A DNA stretch of 45,830 nucleotides from Bacteroidota bacterium (GTDB lineage Bacteria; Bacteroidota; Bacteroidia; B-17B0; B-17BO), in the NCBI GenBank assembly GCA_025356715.1, contig JANXRU010000148.1, positions 1-45,830 on the forward strand, in the 5' to 3' direction. The notes below the pieces were generated by a model. The model had not been told where the DNA came from, made no database searches, and worked only from the letters and a program-made list of their open reading frames with translations. The position numbers were made by a program, and so were the translations under genes. Below are positions 35,846 to 45,023 of this stretch, piece by piece; position 1 is the stretch's first letter; each line of letters opens with the position of its first letter.

Positions 35846-37180
35846 ATGAAAAAAAACCAATACATATTTAACAACCTTCTACGAACTTATAACAAATGTA
35901 CTCGCAGACTAAGTAGCTTAATTACTGCTAACAGAAATGTACATCGACAAGGCGTATTGGAAAAACACATTACAAGACTTTATCAAAAGTTGATGAATTT
36001 GCAAAAGAGTTTTCAACACACAACCATAGCAACTACTGTTGTGTTAGGTGCTATGGCTATAATGCCTAATAAGGTAAATGCCCAAATTACATTTTCTGCT
36101 TCGGTAACAAATCCATTTGGATTAACGGCAATAGGTACCAGTACTTATGCTACTCCAGCCTTTGCCGATTTAGATAATGACGGGGATTTAGATATGATTA
36201 CAGGGAAAAATAATGGTGATTTTATGTATAATATTAATGTAGGCACTGCCTCTGCACCATCCTATACTACTGCCGCAAGTACTAACCCTTTTGGTCTTAC
36301 AAATACTGGTAATTCTTATGCTTCACCTGTTTTTTCTGACATAGACAATGATGGCGACATGGATTTATTAGTAGGGCAATATGATGGAAATTTCACCTAT
36401 TATCAAAATGTAGGCACTGCTTCAGCACCATCATTTACAACAAGTGTTGTAAATCCATTTGGTATAACAGATGCTGGATCGTACAGTTCTCCAACTTTTA
36501 CTGATTTAGATGGCGATGGCGATTTAGATTTAATGGTTGGAGAGTCTTACAATAACGATTTTATTTACTATGAAAGAACAGGAACTGCTTCAGTACCTGT
36601 ATTTTTAGCACAAGTTGTTGCACCATTTAACTTAATTGGAGCAGGATTACCAACACCAAGTTTTAATGATTTGGATGGTGATGGTGATAAAGATATGATT
36701 TCAGCTAATGCTTTTGGTGTTGGAGATTACGGTTACTTTGAAAATATAGGAACATCTACAGTTCCTAATTTTACAACAGTTGTAGTAAATCCGTTTTCTT
36801 TAGTTGCAACGCCTAATGGATATATAACTATGAGGTTTGTTGATTTAAACAATGATGGGAAAGCAGATTTAATGACAGGAGACCGTAATGGAAACTATTA
36901 TTATAACCAAAATATCACTCCTATTACAACTGGAATTAATAAACTAAATTCTAACTCCCAATTATCAGTTTATCCAAATCCTTCAACTGGTTTGTTTATT
37001 ATAGAAACAACTAAAGTTACTGATGTCAATGTTATTGATGCTATAGGTAACGTTGTTTATAATCAAACTTTAGAAACTGGAAAACATCTCATAAATTTTT
37101 CTGGTTTAGCTAATGGGTTATACATTTTAAAAGCAACAAGTAATTCTAACGTTAGTACTACCAAATTAATCAAGGATTAA
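35846..37180 (+). CDS. FG-GAP/VCBS-repeat T9SS-exported protein, 444 aa
   Basis: The protein has five FG-GAP-like calcium loops of the form F-x-D-[ILV]-D-x-D-G-D-x-D at about residues 106, 166, 220, 273 and 331 (FADLDNDGDLDMITG and relatives; the last is weaker, VDLNNDGKADLMTG), giving a propeller-like fold. The C-terminal sorting domain starts near YPNPSTG (375) and ends in KLIKD. The N-terminus is unusual: about 50 basic, helical residues precede the hydrophobic signal segment TIATTVVLGAMAIMP, with the cut at VNAQ near residue 80. It is exported by T9SS and probably attached to the surface. It has its own terminator at 37201. Confidence 0.88.
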   Translation: MKKNQYIFNNLLRTYNKCTRRLSSLITANRNVHRQGVLEKHITRLYQKLMNLQKSFQHTTIATTVVLGAMAIMPNKVNAQITFSASVTNPFGLTAIGTSTYATPAFADLDNDGDLDMITGKNNGDFMYNINVGTASAPSYTTAASTNPFGLTNTGNSYASPVFSDIDNDGDMDLLVGQYDGNFTYYQNVGTASAPSFTTSVVNPFGITDAGSYSSPTFTDLDGDGDLDLMVGESYNNDFIYYERTGTASVPVFLAQVVAPFNLIGAGLPTPSFNDLDGDGDKDMISANAFGVGDYGYFENIGTSTVPNFTTVVVNPFSLVATPNGYITMRFVDLNNDGKADLMTGDRNGNYYYNQNITPITTGINKLNSNSQLSVYPNPSTGLFIIETTKVTDVNVIDAIGNVVYNQTLETGKHLINFSGLANGLYILKATSNSNVSTTKLIKD

Positions 37181-37200
37181 TTAATTAATTTCTTTTAATC

Positions 37201-37238
37201 ATTAAACCCCCATTTCAAAATTGAAATGGGGGTTTAAT
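37201..37238. terminator. Terminator after the FG-GAP gene
   Basis: ATTAAACCCCCATTTCAA pairs perfectly with TTGAAATGGGGGTTTAAT around a two-base centre. It lies 20 bases after the stop codon and also faces the convergent lipid-kinase gene. Confidence 0.85.
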
Positions 37239-37275
37239 AAAAAAGGCAGTTATATAATTAGGAAGATTGGATTGC

Positions 37276-38145
37276 TTAACAAACTACATTCAAAGATAAA
37301 GGTATGACCTCAATAGATAGTTTATCTTTCACTAACAAAGGCTCTCCATCAAAATGAACGGGTAATTCCTGATTAAATTTAATGTCTATTTTTTTGCCCA
37401 CCAAGGCCATAAAACTTTTGGATGTATCTATTTTTTTTAAAAATAATTTCAGTCCGATAGATGGAATAGATCGTTTTAAAAATGGTTTTAAAATACTCAC
37501 TCTTAATAAACCATCATCTAATTTGGCACCTGGCGCAATATATACATCATTACCCCATTGACCTGCGTTTGCAATAGTAATTAAAAAAGCTTCAACGTTA
37601 GTTGTTTTACCATCAACAGTAATAGTATAGGTATTTGGTTTATAATTAAAAAATTCTTTAAATGTTGTACTAATATATGTTGCAAAACCTCGTTTAGTAC
37701 TTGTTGCAAAACAATTAGCTATTAGTGCATCAAAACCAACGCCAGCGGTGCAAAAATACGGGATTCCGTTAAGTAAAGCAGAATCCATTTTACGAATAGA
37801 GCCTTTAGCTATAACAGCTAAAGCCTGTTTTAAGTTCATAGGAATTTGATTACTTCGTGCTAAACCATTACCTGAACCAAGCGGCAATATACCTAAAGCC
37901 ATATTGGTATTTACTACCACAGATGCTACTTGATTAACAGTTCCATCACCACCACAAGCGACAACAATAGAGTAGGGGTTAACTAAAATATGTTTCTTAA
38001 TTGATTCAAAATCGTCTTTATTTTCCCATACAATTAAATCAAAAGGAATATCCTTTGGGAAATGAGCAGTGATAAACGCTTTAAGGTCTATCTTCTTTTT
38101 AACGCCAGCTTTAGGATTTATTATGAAAGCGATTTTTGGTTGCAT
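37276..38145 (-). CDS. Diacylglycerol/lipid kinase family protein (YegS-like), 289 aa
   Basis: The kinase domain carries INPKAG (residues 9-14), GGDGT (65-69) and the PLGSGNG segment (88-94), the three marks of the DagK/LCB5/YegS superfamily. The C-terminal beta-sandwich typical of these enzymes follows (about 130-289). Members phosphorylate diacylglycerol, sphingoid bases or other lipids; Bacteroidota make sphingolipids in some lineages, so the substrate is open. It lies 17 bases after tsaB and is the last gene of the leftward efflux-tsaB-kinase run. Cytoplasmic, membrane-associated. Confidence 0.9.
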   Translation of the reverse strand: MQPKIAFIINPKAGVKKKIDLKAFITAHFPKDIPFDLIVWENKDDFESIKKHILVNPYSIVVACGGDGTVNQVASVVVNTNMALGILPLGSGNGLARSNQIPMNLKQALAVIAKGSIRKMDSALLNGIPYFCTAGVGFDALIANCFATSTKRGFATYISTTFKEFFNYKPNTYTITVDGKTTNVEAFLITIANAGQWGNDVYIAPGAKLDDGLLRVSILKPFLKRSIPSIGLKLFLKKIDTSKSFMALVGKKIDIKFNQELPVHFDGEPLLVKDKLSIEVIPLSLNVVC

Positions 38146-38162
38146 TTCTCTAAATTAATAAA

Positions 38163-38843
38163 TTATTTTTTAGCAGGCGCAAAATAAAATTCCTTAATAT
38201 ACATTGGCTCCGTATAAGCAATATCCTCAAAATCTTGTTTCATATATTTTTGATAAGCTAACGGTATTAATGCTGTAGCACTAGCTGTAATGTTTTCTAT
38301 AAAATGTATATTAGGTAATACACTTAATAATTCTTTTGCTTTTGGCATACCATCACCAAAAAAACAGACAGGTTTTTCCTTTTGAAAAGTAAAAATACTT
38401 TCTTCGTTTAAAACTAAAGCATTTACTGGCATTATTTCTTCAAGCGTATTGTTATACATCGCACAATATACTTCCATTCGCCTGGCATCTAACAATGGAC
38501 AAAAAAAAGAGTCGGGAGAGGAATATTGTAAGACCATGGTAGTCAATGCTTTTAACGTACTTACAGCAATTAATGGAATAGATAAGGCGTACGCTAATCC
38601 TTTAGCTGTTGAATATCCAATACGCAACCCAGTATAAGAACCTGGCCCAGTACTAACTGAAATCGCTTTTAATTGTTTGATATCAATGTGTGAATCTAAA
38701 AGCAAATCTTTAATAAAAACATGCAAATTTTCGGCATGTGTATACCCATTATTTATTTCTTTAATGGCTACTAACTCGTTGTTAAGAGACAGAGCTACAG
38801 AGCAAACAGTAGAAGTAGATTCTATATGTAAGATGTAAGCCAT
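38163..38843 (-). CDS. tsaB: tRNA t6A biosynthesis protein TsaB
   Basis: TsaB is the partner of TsaD in making threonylcarbamoyladenosine at tRNA position 37. The actin-like N-terminal domain starts ILHIESTSTVCSVAL and has GPGSYTGLRIG (residues 66-76), the family signature. Length (226 aa) is normal. It lies 22 bases after the HlyD-like gene and 17 bases before the lipid kinase on the same strand. TsaC, TsaD and TsaE are not in the window. The t6A made is the substrate of MtaB encoded at 13.3 kb. Confidence 0.93.
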   Translation of the reverse strand: MAYILHIESTSTVCSVALSLNNELVAIKEINNGYTHAENLHVFIKDLLLDSHIDIKQLKAISVSTGPGSYTGLRIGYSTAKGLAYALSIPLIAVSTLKALTTMVLQYSSPDSFFCPLLDARRMEVYCAMYNNTLEEIMPVNALVLNEESIFTFQKEKPVCFFGDGMPKAKELLSVLPNIHFIENITASATALIPLAYQKYMKQDFEDIAYTEPMYIKEFYFAPAKK

Positions 38844-38865
38844 GTTATTTAATAGGTAACATGAT

Positions 38866-40212
38866 TTATTTCTTTTCTACAAATAATTGATCCTTATCAA
38901 CTACTACAATTTTACTACCATCTTTTAATGTTTTAGAAACAGCTCCATAAGGACCAGATATTATTTCATCACCAACTAAAACTCCATTTTTTATTTCTAT
39001 ATAATCATTGTCCTGAACACCAGTTGTTACATAAACCATTTTTGAAACACCATTACGGTTAACAAACACACATTCTTTTATTTCTTCTTTTTTCTTTTCT
39101 GATTTTTGTTGTTTTTCGTCAATCACTTGCATTTCAGGCTCCTCGTCTCTATTGATATCTTTTGTTTTCGTTGTATCTGCATTACGAGTTGTAACTGCGG
39201 GAATAGGAATGGTAATAATATTTGATGCTCTACTTGTTTGAATTTCTACACTAGCACTCATCCCTGGGCGAAAGGGTGCTAAATTAGTTTCAGAAATTAA
39301 AAATGCATAAGACTCTCTTAGTATTCTAATTTTTACAACAAAGTTTGTTACTTGGTCAACAGAAATACCTGTTGTATTTGCCGAATTAGCAACTTCAGTT
39401 ACGATACCTTTAAATTTTTTTCCAATGTATGCATCCACTTCAATAATAGCCGTGTCGTTTTTACTAATACGGATAATGTCATTTTCATTAACTTCAACAC
39501 TTACTTCCATTTCGTTTAAGTTGGCTAAACGTAATATTTCAGTTCCTTGTAAACCTTGTACACCAACAATTCTTTCTCCTTTTTCTACATTTAATTTAGA
39601 TACCGTACCATCTACGGGTGCATAAATTTTTGTTTTATCTAAGTTCGTATTTGCTTCTTTTAAGGATGCCTCTACACTTTGCACATTATAATCAGCCGCT
39701 TTAATGCTTTCTGTAATACCATCTACATTTGCTTTAGCCGATTCGTAGGTAGCTTTAGCAGCATCATATTCTTGTTGCGAAATAGCGTTTTGGTCTAATA
39801 ATTTTTTGTTTCTTGCATAAGAAGCTTCAGCGTTAGCAAGGGTTGCCTTAGCTTGAACTAATTGTGCCATCGTTGTTTTTAAATTAGCTTTGGTGCTATT
39901 TACAGTTGCATTAACACGTTCAAAAGCACTTTCATATATATCTGGTTTTACACGGCAAAGTAAAGTTCCTTTTTTTACTTGTTCACCTTCCTTAACAAAC
40001 ATTTCTACAATTTCTCCTGATACATCAGAAGTAATTTTAAGTTCTGCCTCGGGCTGAATTTTACCGTTAGCGGAAACGGTTTCGATGATGTTTCGTTTTT
40101 CAGCTTTTTCAACTGTTACTTCTGTTGGTTGGGTTCCTTTCAAAGCCTTATAAGCAATAACAGCAATTAATAAAGCAATACAAATTCCGATAATCCAATA
40201 TAATTTTTTCAT
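38866..40212 (-). CDS. HlyD/MacA-like efflux periplasmic adaptor, 448 aa
   Basis: An N-terminal membrane anchor (about residues 5-22) leads to a lipoyl-like half (VSANGKIQPEAELKITSDVSG), a long coiled-coil hairpin (about 85-195) with repeated NA/KA heptads, the second lipoyl half (IYAPVDGTVSKLNVEKGE near 201) and beta-barrel and membrane-proximal domains. A charged Lys/Glu-rich insert (about 350-385) lies before the last segment. It bridges an inner-membrane pump to TolC-type outer-membrane channels. The TolC-like gene precedes it by 12 bases. The inner-membrane pump (MacB-type ABC or RND) is not in this run. Confidence 0.92.
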   Translation of the reverse strand: MKKLYWIIGICIALLIAVIAYKALKGTQPTEVTVEKAEKRNIIETVSANGKIQPEAELKITSDVSGEIVEMFVKEGEQVKKGTLLCRVKPDIYESAFERVNATVNSTKANLKTTMAQLVQAKATLANAEASYARNKKLLDQNAISQQEYDAAKATYESAKANVDGITESIKAADYNVQSVEASLKEANTNLDKTKIYAPVDGTVSKLNVEKGERIVGVQGLQGTEILRLANLNEMEVSVEVNENDIIRISKNDTAIIEVDAYIGKKFKGIVTEVANSANTTGISVDQVTNFVVKIRILRESYAFLISETNLAPFRPGMSASVEIQTSRASNIITIPIPAVTTRNADTTKTKDINRDEEPEMQVIDEKQQKSEKKKEEIKECVFVNRNGVSKMVYVTTGVQDNDYIEIKNGVLVGDEIISGPYGAVSKTLKDGSKIVVVDKDQLFVEKK

Positions 40213-40224
40213 TTTTTTACTTTT

Positions 40225-41658
40225 TTAAAACTTTAATTCTTTCCCTTGATAATAATCTAATACTTTCAATTTAAATACATAATCGTATTTAGCTTGAACT
40301 AAATTACTTTGTGCATTCATTAATCTAGTTTTGGCACTATTAAAGTCAAATGTACTAATAGCACCTACATTAAATTTTTGTTGCGCATAAAAAAATGATT
40401 GTTCAGATGCATCAACAGAAGCTTTGTTAGCATTGAATTTATTAAGCGCTGCTTTTGAGTTGGCATAAGCTTGAGCAATGGTTTTGTATAAATTTTGTTC
40501 AACTAAATCCTGACTGTATTTAGCATTCAATACATTTAACTTAGCATTTTTTATTCCTGTAACCGTTTGCAAGCCATTAAAAATTGGAACGTTTAATGTA
40601 AACCCAACACTTTTATTAACGTTATCCTTAAACTGATCTGCAAAAGGCGTTTTCTCTGTTACAACATCTACATGAGGTTGATATACAACTATATTAGAGC
40701 CATCAATGGTTGTAGCAACAGGATCAAAACCATTATAGCTTGAACTAATAACTTTTTTATTTAATTCAGATGTTCCTGTACCAATAGAACCTGTTACACT
40801 TAAAGATGGGCTAATTTTTCCTCTTGCAGTATTTAAATTTTTTTCTGTTGCTAATAAATTATAATTAGAACTTTTAATGGAGTGTTGATTCTTTAAAGCT
40901 GTTTCATATATATATTGAACAGAAGTGAGCGCCAATTCATTGTTTAATATATCAACGTTTGGTCTAACAACAGCAAAACTATTTAAGGTATCAATGTTTA
41001 ATAATTGCTTTAAAGTTAGCATGGCTATTTGATAGTTATTATCGGCATTGGTTACCGTAACATCATCATTTGCTAATTGAGCTTTTACATCATAAACCGC
41101 GCTTTTAGCAACTGTACCTGCATCTGCTAATTTTTCGGTACGTGCCAATTGGTCTTCGGTTAGTTTATGAGATGCTTTAGCTATTTGTAAAATTTCTTCC
41201 GAAAAAATAACGTTAATATAGGTTGTTGCTACATTTAATGCTAAATCATTTCGTAGTTGTAAATAGTTTTCGGCACTTGCTAAGTATTGATATTTAGTAG
41301 CTTGTATATTATTATATTGAGCTAAACCTGACCATAATACAACATTACTTGATGCATAAAAGTTTTGAGATAATACACGCGAATTAGCAAAGGTGTTGGT
41401 GTATCTATCAATAGTACGACCAAAGTTATAGGTATGTTGTCCGCCTAAATTAATGGTAGGTAAGATGGCTGCCTGACTTTGAACGGAATAATTCTTATTA
41501 ATTTGGGTAGTTATCTCGGATTGTTTTAAGGAAATATTATGCTTTTGGGCATAATCCACGCATTTTTGTAAATCCCACTCATTTCCATTTTGTGAAAAAT
41601 ATGCAGGAGTGATGCTAATTAAAAATAAACTGTATATAAATGTCTTCATAGTTTTCAT
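40225..41658 (-). CDS. TolC family outer-membrane efflux channel, 477 aa
   Basis: A signal peptide (MKTMKTFIYSLFLISITPAYFS) comes before two outer-membrane-efflux repeats rich in coiled-coil helices. EWDLQKCVDYAQKHNISLKQ after the cut is typical of the family start and YNFGRTIDRYTN of the first beta strands. The protein forms the exit duct of a tripartite efflux pump, with the HlyD/MacA-like adaptor encoded directly downstream. I start at ATG 41658 (41649 is also possible) and reject a longer frame from 41745 because a -7 box (TAAATTTG, 41670-41677 on the coding strand) lies inside it. Confidence 0.92.
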   Translation of the reverse strand: MKTMKTFIYSLFLISITPAYFSQNGNEWDLQKCVDYAQKHNISLKQSEITTQINKNYSVQSQAAILPTINLGGQHTYNFGRTIDRYTNTFANSRVLSQNFYASSNVVLWSGLAQYNNIQATKYQYLASAENYLQLRNDLALNVATTYINVIFSEEILQIAKASHKLTEDQLARTEKLADAGTVAKSAVYDVKAQLANDDVTVTNADNNYQIAMLTLKQLLNIDTLNSFAVVRPNVDILNNELALTSVQYIYETALKNQHSIKSSNYNLLATEKNLNTARGKISPSLSVTGSIGTGTSELNKKVISSSYNGFDPVATTIDGSNIVVYQPHVDVVTEKTPFADQFKDNVNKSVGFTLNVPIFNGLQTVTGIKNAKLNVLNAKYSQDLVEQNLYKTIAQAYANSKAALNKFNANKASVDASEQSFFYAQQKFNVGAISTFDFNSAKTRLMNAQSNLVQAKYDYVFKLKVLDYYQGKELKF

Positions 41659-41669
41659 GAAATTATGGC

Positions 41670-41677
41670 CAAATTTA
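41670..41677 (-). promoter_or_regulatory. -7 promoter box of the TolC-adaptor-tsaB-kinase run
   Basis: TAAATTTG on the coding strand fully matches TANNTTTG, 11 bases before the chosen ATG. I do not see a convincing -33 box. Confidence 0.4.
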
Positions 41678-41781
41678 CTAAAATTTATGGCTTCAACTAG
41701 GTAACTACAAAAGCGGAAAAAAGCGGTGGTAAGTGGTAAAATCAACTATTCTTTATTCTGTTAATTTGGGTTAATAAATAC

Positions 41782-43860
41782 TTAATTTTTCAATTTCATT
41801 AGTAAATAAGAAAATTGCAAAGCGGTTGTTTTAGCGCGTTGTTCATTTGTAGATGAGCCCGCATGCCCTCCTTCTTTATTTTCATAATAATAAACAGGGT
41901 AGCCCATGTCTACCATTTTAGCAACCATTTTACGAGCATGACCAGGGTGAACACGATCATCACGAGTGGATGTAGTAAAAAACACTTCAGGATATTTGGC
42001 ATCCTTTTTTAAATTTTGATACGGAGAATATTTTTTTATAAACTCCCATTCTTCTGCTATGTCTGGGTTTCCGTATTCACCCATCCAACTAGCACCAGCT
42101 AATAGTTTATTAAAACGTTTCATATCTAATAATGGAACGGCACAAATCACAGCGTTATATAAATCAGGGCGTTGTGTAAAAGCCACGCCCATTAATAATC
42201 CGCCATTGCTACCACCCATAATTCCTAAATTTTTATTTGATGTAATTTTTTTAGCAATTAAATCTTCAGCAATAGAATGAAAATCGTTATACACATTTTG
42301 TCTTTTTTCTTTTAAACCTGATTGATGCCATTTTGGTCCAAATTCGCCACCTCCTCTAATATTAGCTAAAACATAAACACCTCCTTTTGCTAACCAAGCA
42401 TTACCTGTTGTTGCAGAATAATGTGGATCTAATGACACTTCAAACCCACCGTAGGCATACATTAGAGTTGGGTTTTTGCCATCGTACTGAGTGGCTTTAG
42501 AGCTAACAACAAAATAGGGAATCATCGTTCCATCCGTTGATTTCGCTTTAAATTGTTCTACCTTAAATTTACTTGCATCAAAAAATGCAGGTAATGATTT
42601 ATATACTTTAGTTGTGTTAGTCATGGCATCAGCCATATATAAAGTAGATGGTACTAAAAAATTTGTGTAATTAAAATAGTATTGATCAGAAAATTCATCA
42701 ACTGCTGCAATAGAAATTGTTCCAAAATCAGGAGCGTTTACCTTTACTTTATCCCATTTTCCATTAATAAAAGTATAGATGTATAATTCACTTTTTACAT
42801 TCGTTAAGGTATTAACAAGCATTTTATTTTTTGTAGATGAAACGCCAGAAATACTTGTAAACTCATCTGGTTCTAATATTAATTGGATTTCTTTTTGACC
42901 TTTTAATAATAAATTAAAATTCAAACTTACTAATGAGCCTTGCTTATATTTAACACCATTAACCGTCCAATCAGATTTTAAATTAATAACAAATTGATTA
43001 TTCAGTAATAGAGAGGTTTGACTATCTTCTGGCACATCTAACTTTACAAGCTTATTATCAACCCATACGAAAGAGTTACCAGTATAAAATGTGATACCTC
43101 TATTAATTAATAAATAATTGACGGCGCCATCTCTTAAAATATAGCCACTAGAACTCACATCTGTTGTATCGCCTTGATGAATTAATTGAGCATCTTTTAA
43201 TAGCGTACCCCTTTTCCATAACTTTACTTGGTTAGGATAACCAGAAGTAGTCATTGATCCTTTACCAAAATCAGAAGAAACAATTAGGGTATTTTCATCT
43301 AAAAAACCTGATCCTCCTTTCGACTCATCAATATAAAAGCCATTAGGGACAAAGGATTTCGTTTTCACGTCAAATTCTTTTACAACTATAGCATCACCAC
43401 CGCCTTTAGATAGGCTAATGATAAATCGATTGTATTTAGGATATAAGCCTTCAGCCGATTTGAAAACCCATTTAACTTTATCTTTCTTTGATAGGGCATC
43501 AATATCTAAAAGAGTTTCCCATATTGGATGTCCGCTTTCATAACTTACCTTGGTTGCTTTACGCCAAATTCCTCTTTCATGAAGTTTGTCTTGCCAAAAA
43601 TTATAGATAAATTCTCCATAAATAGTAGGATACACAATACGATCGGTTGAATTAAAAATTTCTAAACTTTTAGTATAAATACTTTGATAATCCTTTAAAT
43701 GAGACAACTTATCAATAGTTAATTTATTTTGCTTATCAACAAATTCTAGGGCTTTTTTTCCATCTACTTCTTCAAGCCAAAGGTAAGGGTCTTCTGTTTG
43801 AGCTGTTATTATTGAAGTACAAGTAAGCATCGTTAAAGTAAGTTGAATAATTTTGTTCAT
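41782..43860 (-). CDS. Prolyl oligopeptidase family serine peptidase (S9A), 692 aa
   Basis: A signal peptide (MNKIIQLTLTMLTCTSIITA) exports the enzyme. The N-terminal propeller begins DPYLWLEEVDG, and the alpha/beta catalytic domain holds ANIRGGGEFG, the nucleophile Ser551 in GGSNGG, the acid Asp635 in RDDRVHP and His666 in GGHAGS. All catalytic residues are in place. Family members cut after proline in short peptides. As it is periplasmic or exported here, it may supply peptides to the POT transporter, which is inference. It has a strong promoter at 43931-43961 and a perfect palindrome in the leader. Confidence 0.95.
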   Translation of the reverse strand: MNKIIQLTLTMLTCTSIITAQTEDPYLWLEEVDGKKALEFVDKQNKLTIDKLSHLKDYQSIYTKSLEIFNSTDRIVYPTIYGEFIYNFWQDKLHERGIWRKATKVSYESGHPIWETLLDIDALSKKDKVKWVFKSAEGLYPKYNRFIISLSKGGGDAIVVKEFDVKTKSFVPNGFYIDESKGGSGFLDENTLIVSSDFGKGSMTTSGYPNQVKLWKRGTLLKDAQLIHQGDTTDVSSSGYILRDGAVNYLLINRGITFYTGNSFVWVDNKLVKLDVPEDSQTSLLLNNQFVINLKSDWTVNGVKYKQGSLVSLNFNLLLKGQKEIQLILEPDEFTSISGVSSTKNKMLVNTLTNVKSELYIYTFINGKWDKVKVNAPDFGTISIAAVDEFSDQYYFNYTNFLVPSTLYMADAMTNTTKVYKSLPAFFDASKFKVEQFKAKSTDGTMIPYFVVSSKATQYDGKNPTLMYAYGGFEVSLDPHYSATTGNAWLAKGGVYVLANIRGGGEFGPKWHQSGLKEKRQNVYNDFHSIAEDLIAKKITSNKNLGIMGGSNGGLLMGVAFTQRPDLYNAVICAVPLLDMKRFNKLLAGASWMGEYGNPDIAEEWEFIKKYSPYQNLKKDAKYPEVFFTTSTRDDRVHPGHARKMVAKMVDMGYPVYYYENKEGGHAGSSTNEQRAKTTALQFSYLLMKLKN

Positions 43861-43889
43861 TTTAGCGCTATCGTTTTAAAGTGGATTTA

Positions 43890-43911
43890 AACTATTAGTT
43901 TACTAATAGTT
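43890..43911. promoter_or_regulatory. Perfect palindrome in the peptidase leader
   Basis: AACTATTAGT and ACTAATAGTT flank two T. The site lies just downstream of the predicted transcript start and about 30 bases before the ATG, suited to an operator or a leader hairpin. Confidence 0.45.
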
Positions 43912-43930
43912 ATAGAGCAAAGTATGTAAA

Positions 43931-43961
43931 CAAAGATAACCGCTAATTACATATTTGCAAA
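43931..43961 (-). promoter_or_regulatory. Consensus promoter of the prolyl oligopeptidase gene
   Basis: Read leftward: TTTG (43961-43958), exactly 19 bases, TATCTTTG (43938-43931). Both boxes match the Bacteroidota consensus fully. The expected start is near 43924, with a leader of about 64 bases. The rest of the 315-base gap 43861-44175 holds the divergent promoter at 44057. Confidence 0.75.
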
Positions 43962-44056
43962 TACTTTGTAATTATGATGTGTATTTTGCTGATTACTTAT
44001 AACGATAAATGTATTAGATGGTTTTGCTCACTTGTTATGGCATTGCATCCCGAAAG

Positions 44057-44087
44057 TTTTCAGGAGCAGAAGTAACTGGTAACTTTG
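44057..44087 (+). promoter_or_regulatory. Probable promoter of the T9SS thioredoxin-like gene
   Basis: TTTT (44057-44060), 19 bases, then TAACTTTG (44080-44087), a full -7 match. The transcript would start near 44094, leaving about 80 bases of leader, with the duplicated segment CTTCATATTG near 44129. Confidence 0.5.
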
Positions 44088-44175
44088 TAGATGAATACCA
44101 AACGTTAGTATATTTTATTTGATTTACGCTTCATATTGCTTCATATTGCAATACACCAACTTAATAATAATATAC

Positions 44176-45012
44176 ATGAAAACAAAACTAAAAACGATTT
44201 TAAGCACCACGCTTTTAAGTGGGGCTTTAAGTATTAACCCCGCAAAAGCGCAATTAGCGCCAGGTGTTGCGGCTCCTAACTGGACTCTTGCCGACATTAA
44301 TGGCACCTCTCATACACTTTTTACCATGCTAGGGCAAGGCAAAAATGTGGTGCTAGATATTTCGGCAACTTGGTGCAGTCCTTGCTGGGATTACCATCAA
44401 TCTCTTGAACTCGACAATTTTTATGCTTCGGAAGGGCCCGCGGGAACTAATAAAGCCGAAGTCTTTTTAATTGAAGGGGATGGTTCAACTAATGCTGCCG
44501 ATTTAAATGGAACAGGAACTAATACTCAAGGAAACTGGGTTGCAGGTACTCCATATCCTATTATAGATCCACCAACGTCAATTATTGATCCTTGGACTAC
44601 AAGTTATAGTATTGCGTATTTCCCTACAGTATATGTTATTTGCAACGACCAAAAGATATACGAAGTAACAACTAATAATATGACAGAGGCTGATATTAAA
44701 GCGGTAATTAGCCAAAATTGCCCTGCTGTTACTTTAGTTGAAGTATTGAAAGGAAAAATTGGTAGTATTTACCCAAACCCTGCTAATGGAAATACGTTGT
44801 TTATTAATTATTCAACCTTTCAAGAGGCCGATGTAGAAATCAACTTAATAAACAATTTGGGGCAAAGTGTTTATAAAGACAAAATAGCAAGGGTAACTGG
44901 GGCTCAAAATTATGAACTTAAATTACCTGCTGAATTACGAAATGGTATTTATTTTGTAAGAATCGCTGTAGATGGAGAGTGGATGACTCGTAAAATTATA
45001 GTAAATAAGTAG
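44176..45012 (+). CDS. T9SS-exported thioredoxin-like protein, 278 aa
   Basis: From ATG 44176 the protein has a signal peptide (MKTKLKTILSTTLLSGALSI, cut after AKA), then a TlpA/thioredoxin-like domain (about 30-175) with the redox pair Cys67 and Cys70 in ATWCSPCWD. A C-terminal sorting domain starts near IYPNPANGN (about 197) and ends KIIVNK. I reject a longer TTG-started frame because it puts 19 residues before the signal peptide and the promoter fits the shorter form. The likely role is disulfide chemistry or redox sensing outside the cell; the partner is unknown. Confidence 0.88.
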   Translation: MKTKLKTILSTTLLSGALSINPAKAQLAPGVAAPNWTLADINGTSHTLFTMLGQGKNVVLDISATWCSPCWDYHQSLELDNFYASEGPAGTNKAEVFLIEGDGSTNAADLNGTGTNTQGNWVAGTPYPIIDPPTSIIDPWTTSYSIAYFPTVYVICNDQKIYEVTTNNMTEADIKAVISQNCPAVTLVEVLKGKIGSIYPNPANGNTLFINYSTFQEADVEINLINNLGQSVYKDKIARVTGAQNYELKLPAELRNGIYFVRIAVDGEWMTRKIIVNK

Positions 45013-45023
45013 GATTCTTAAAC

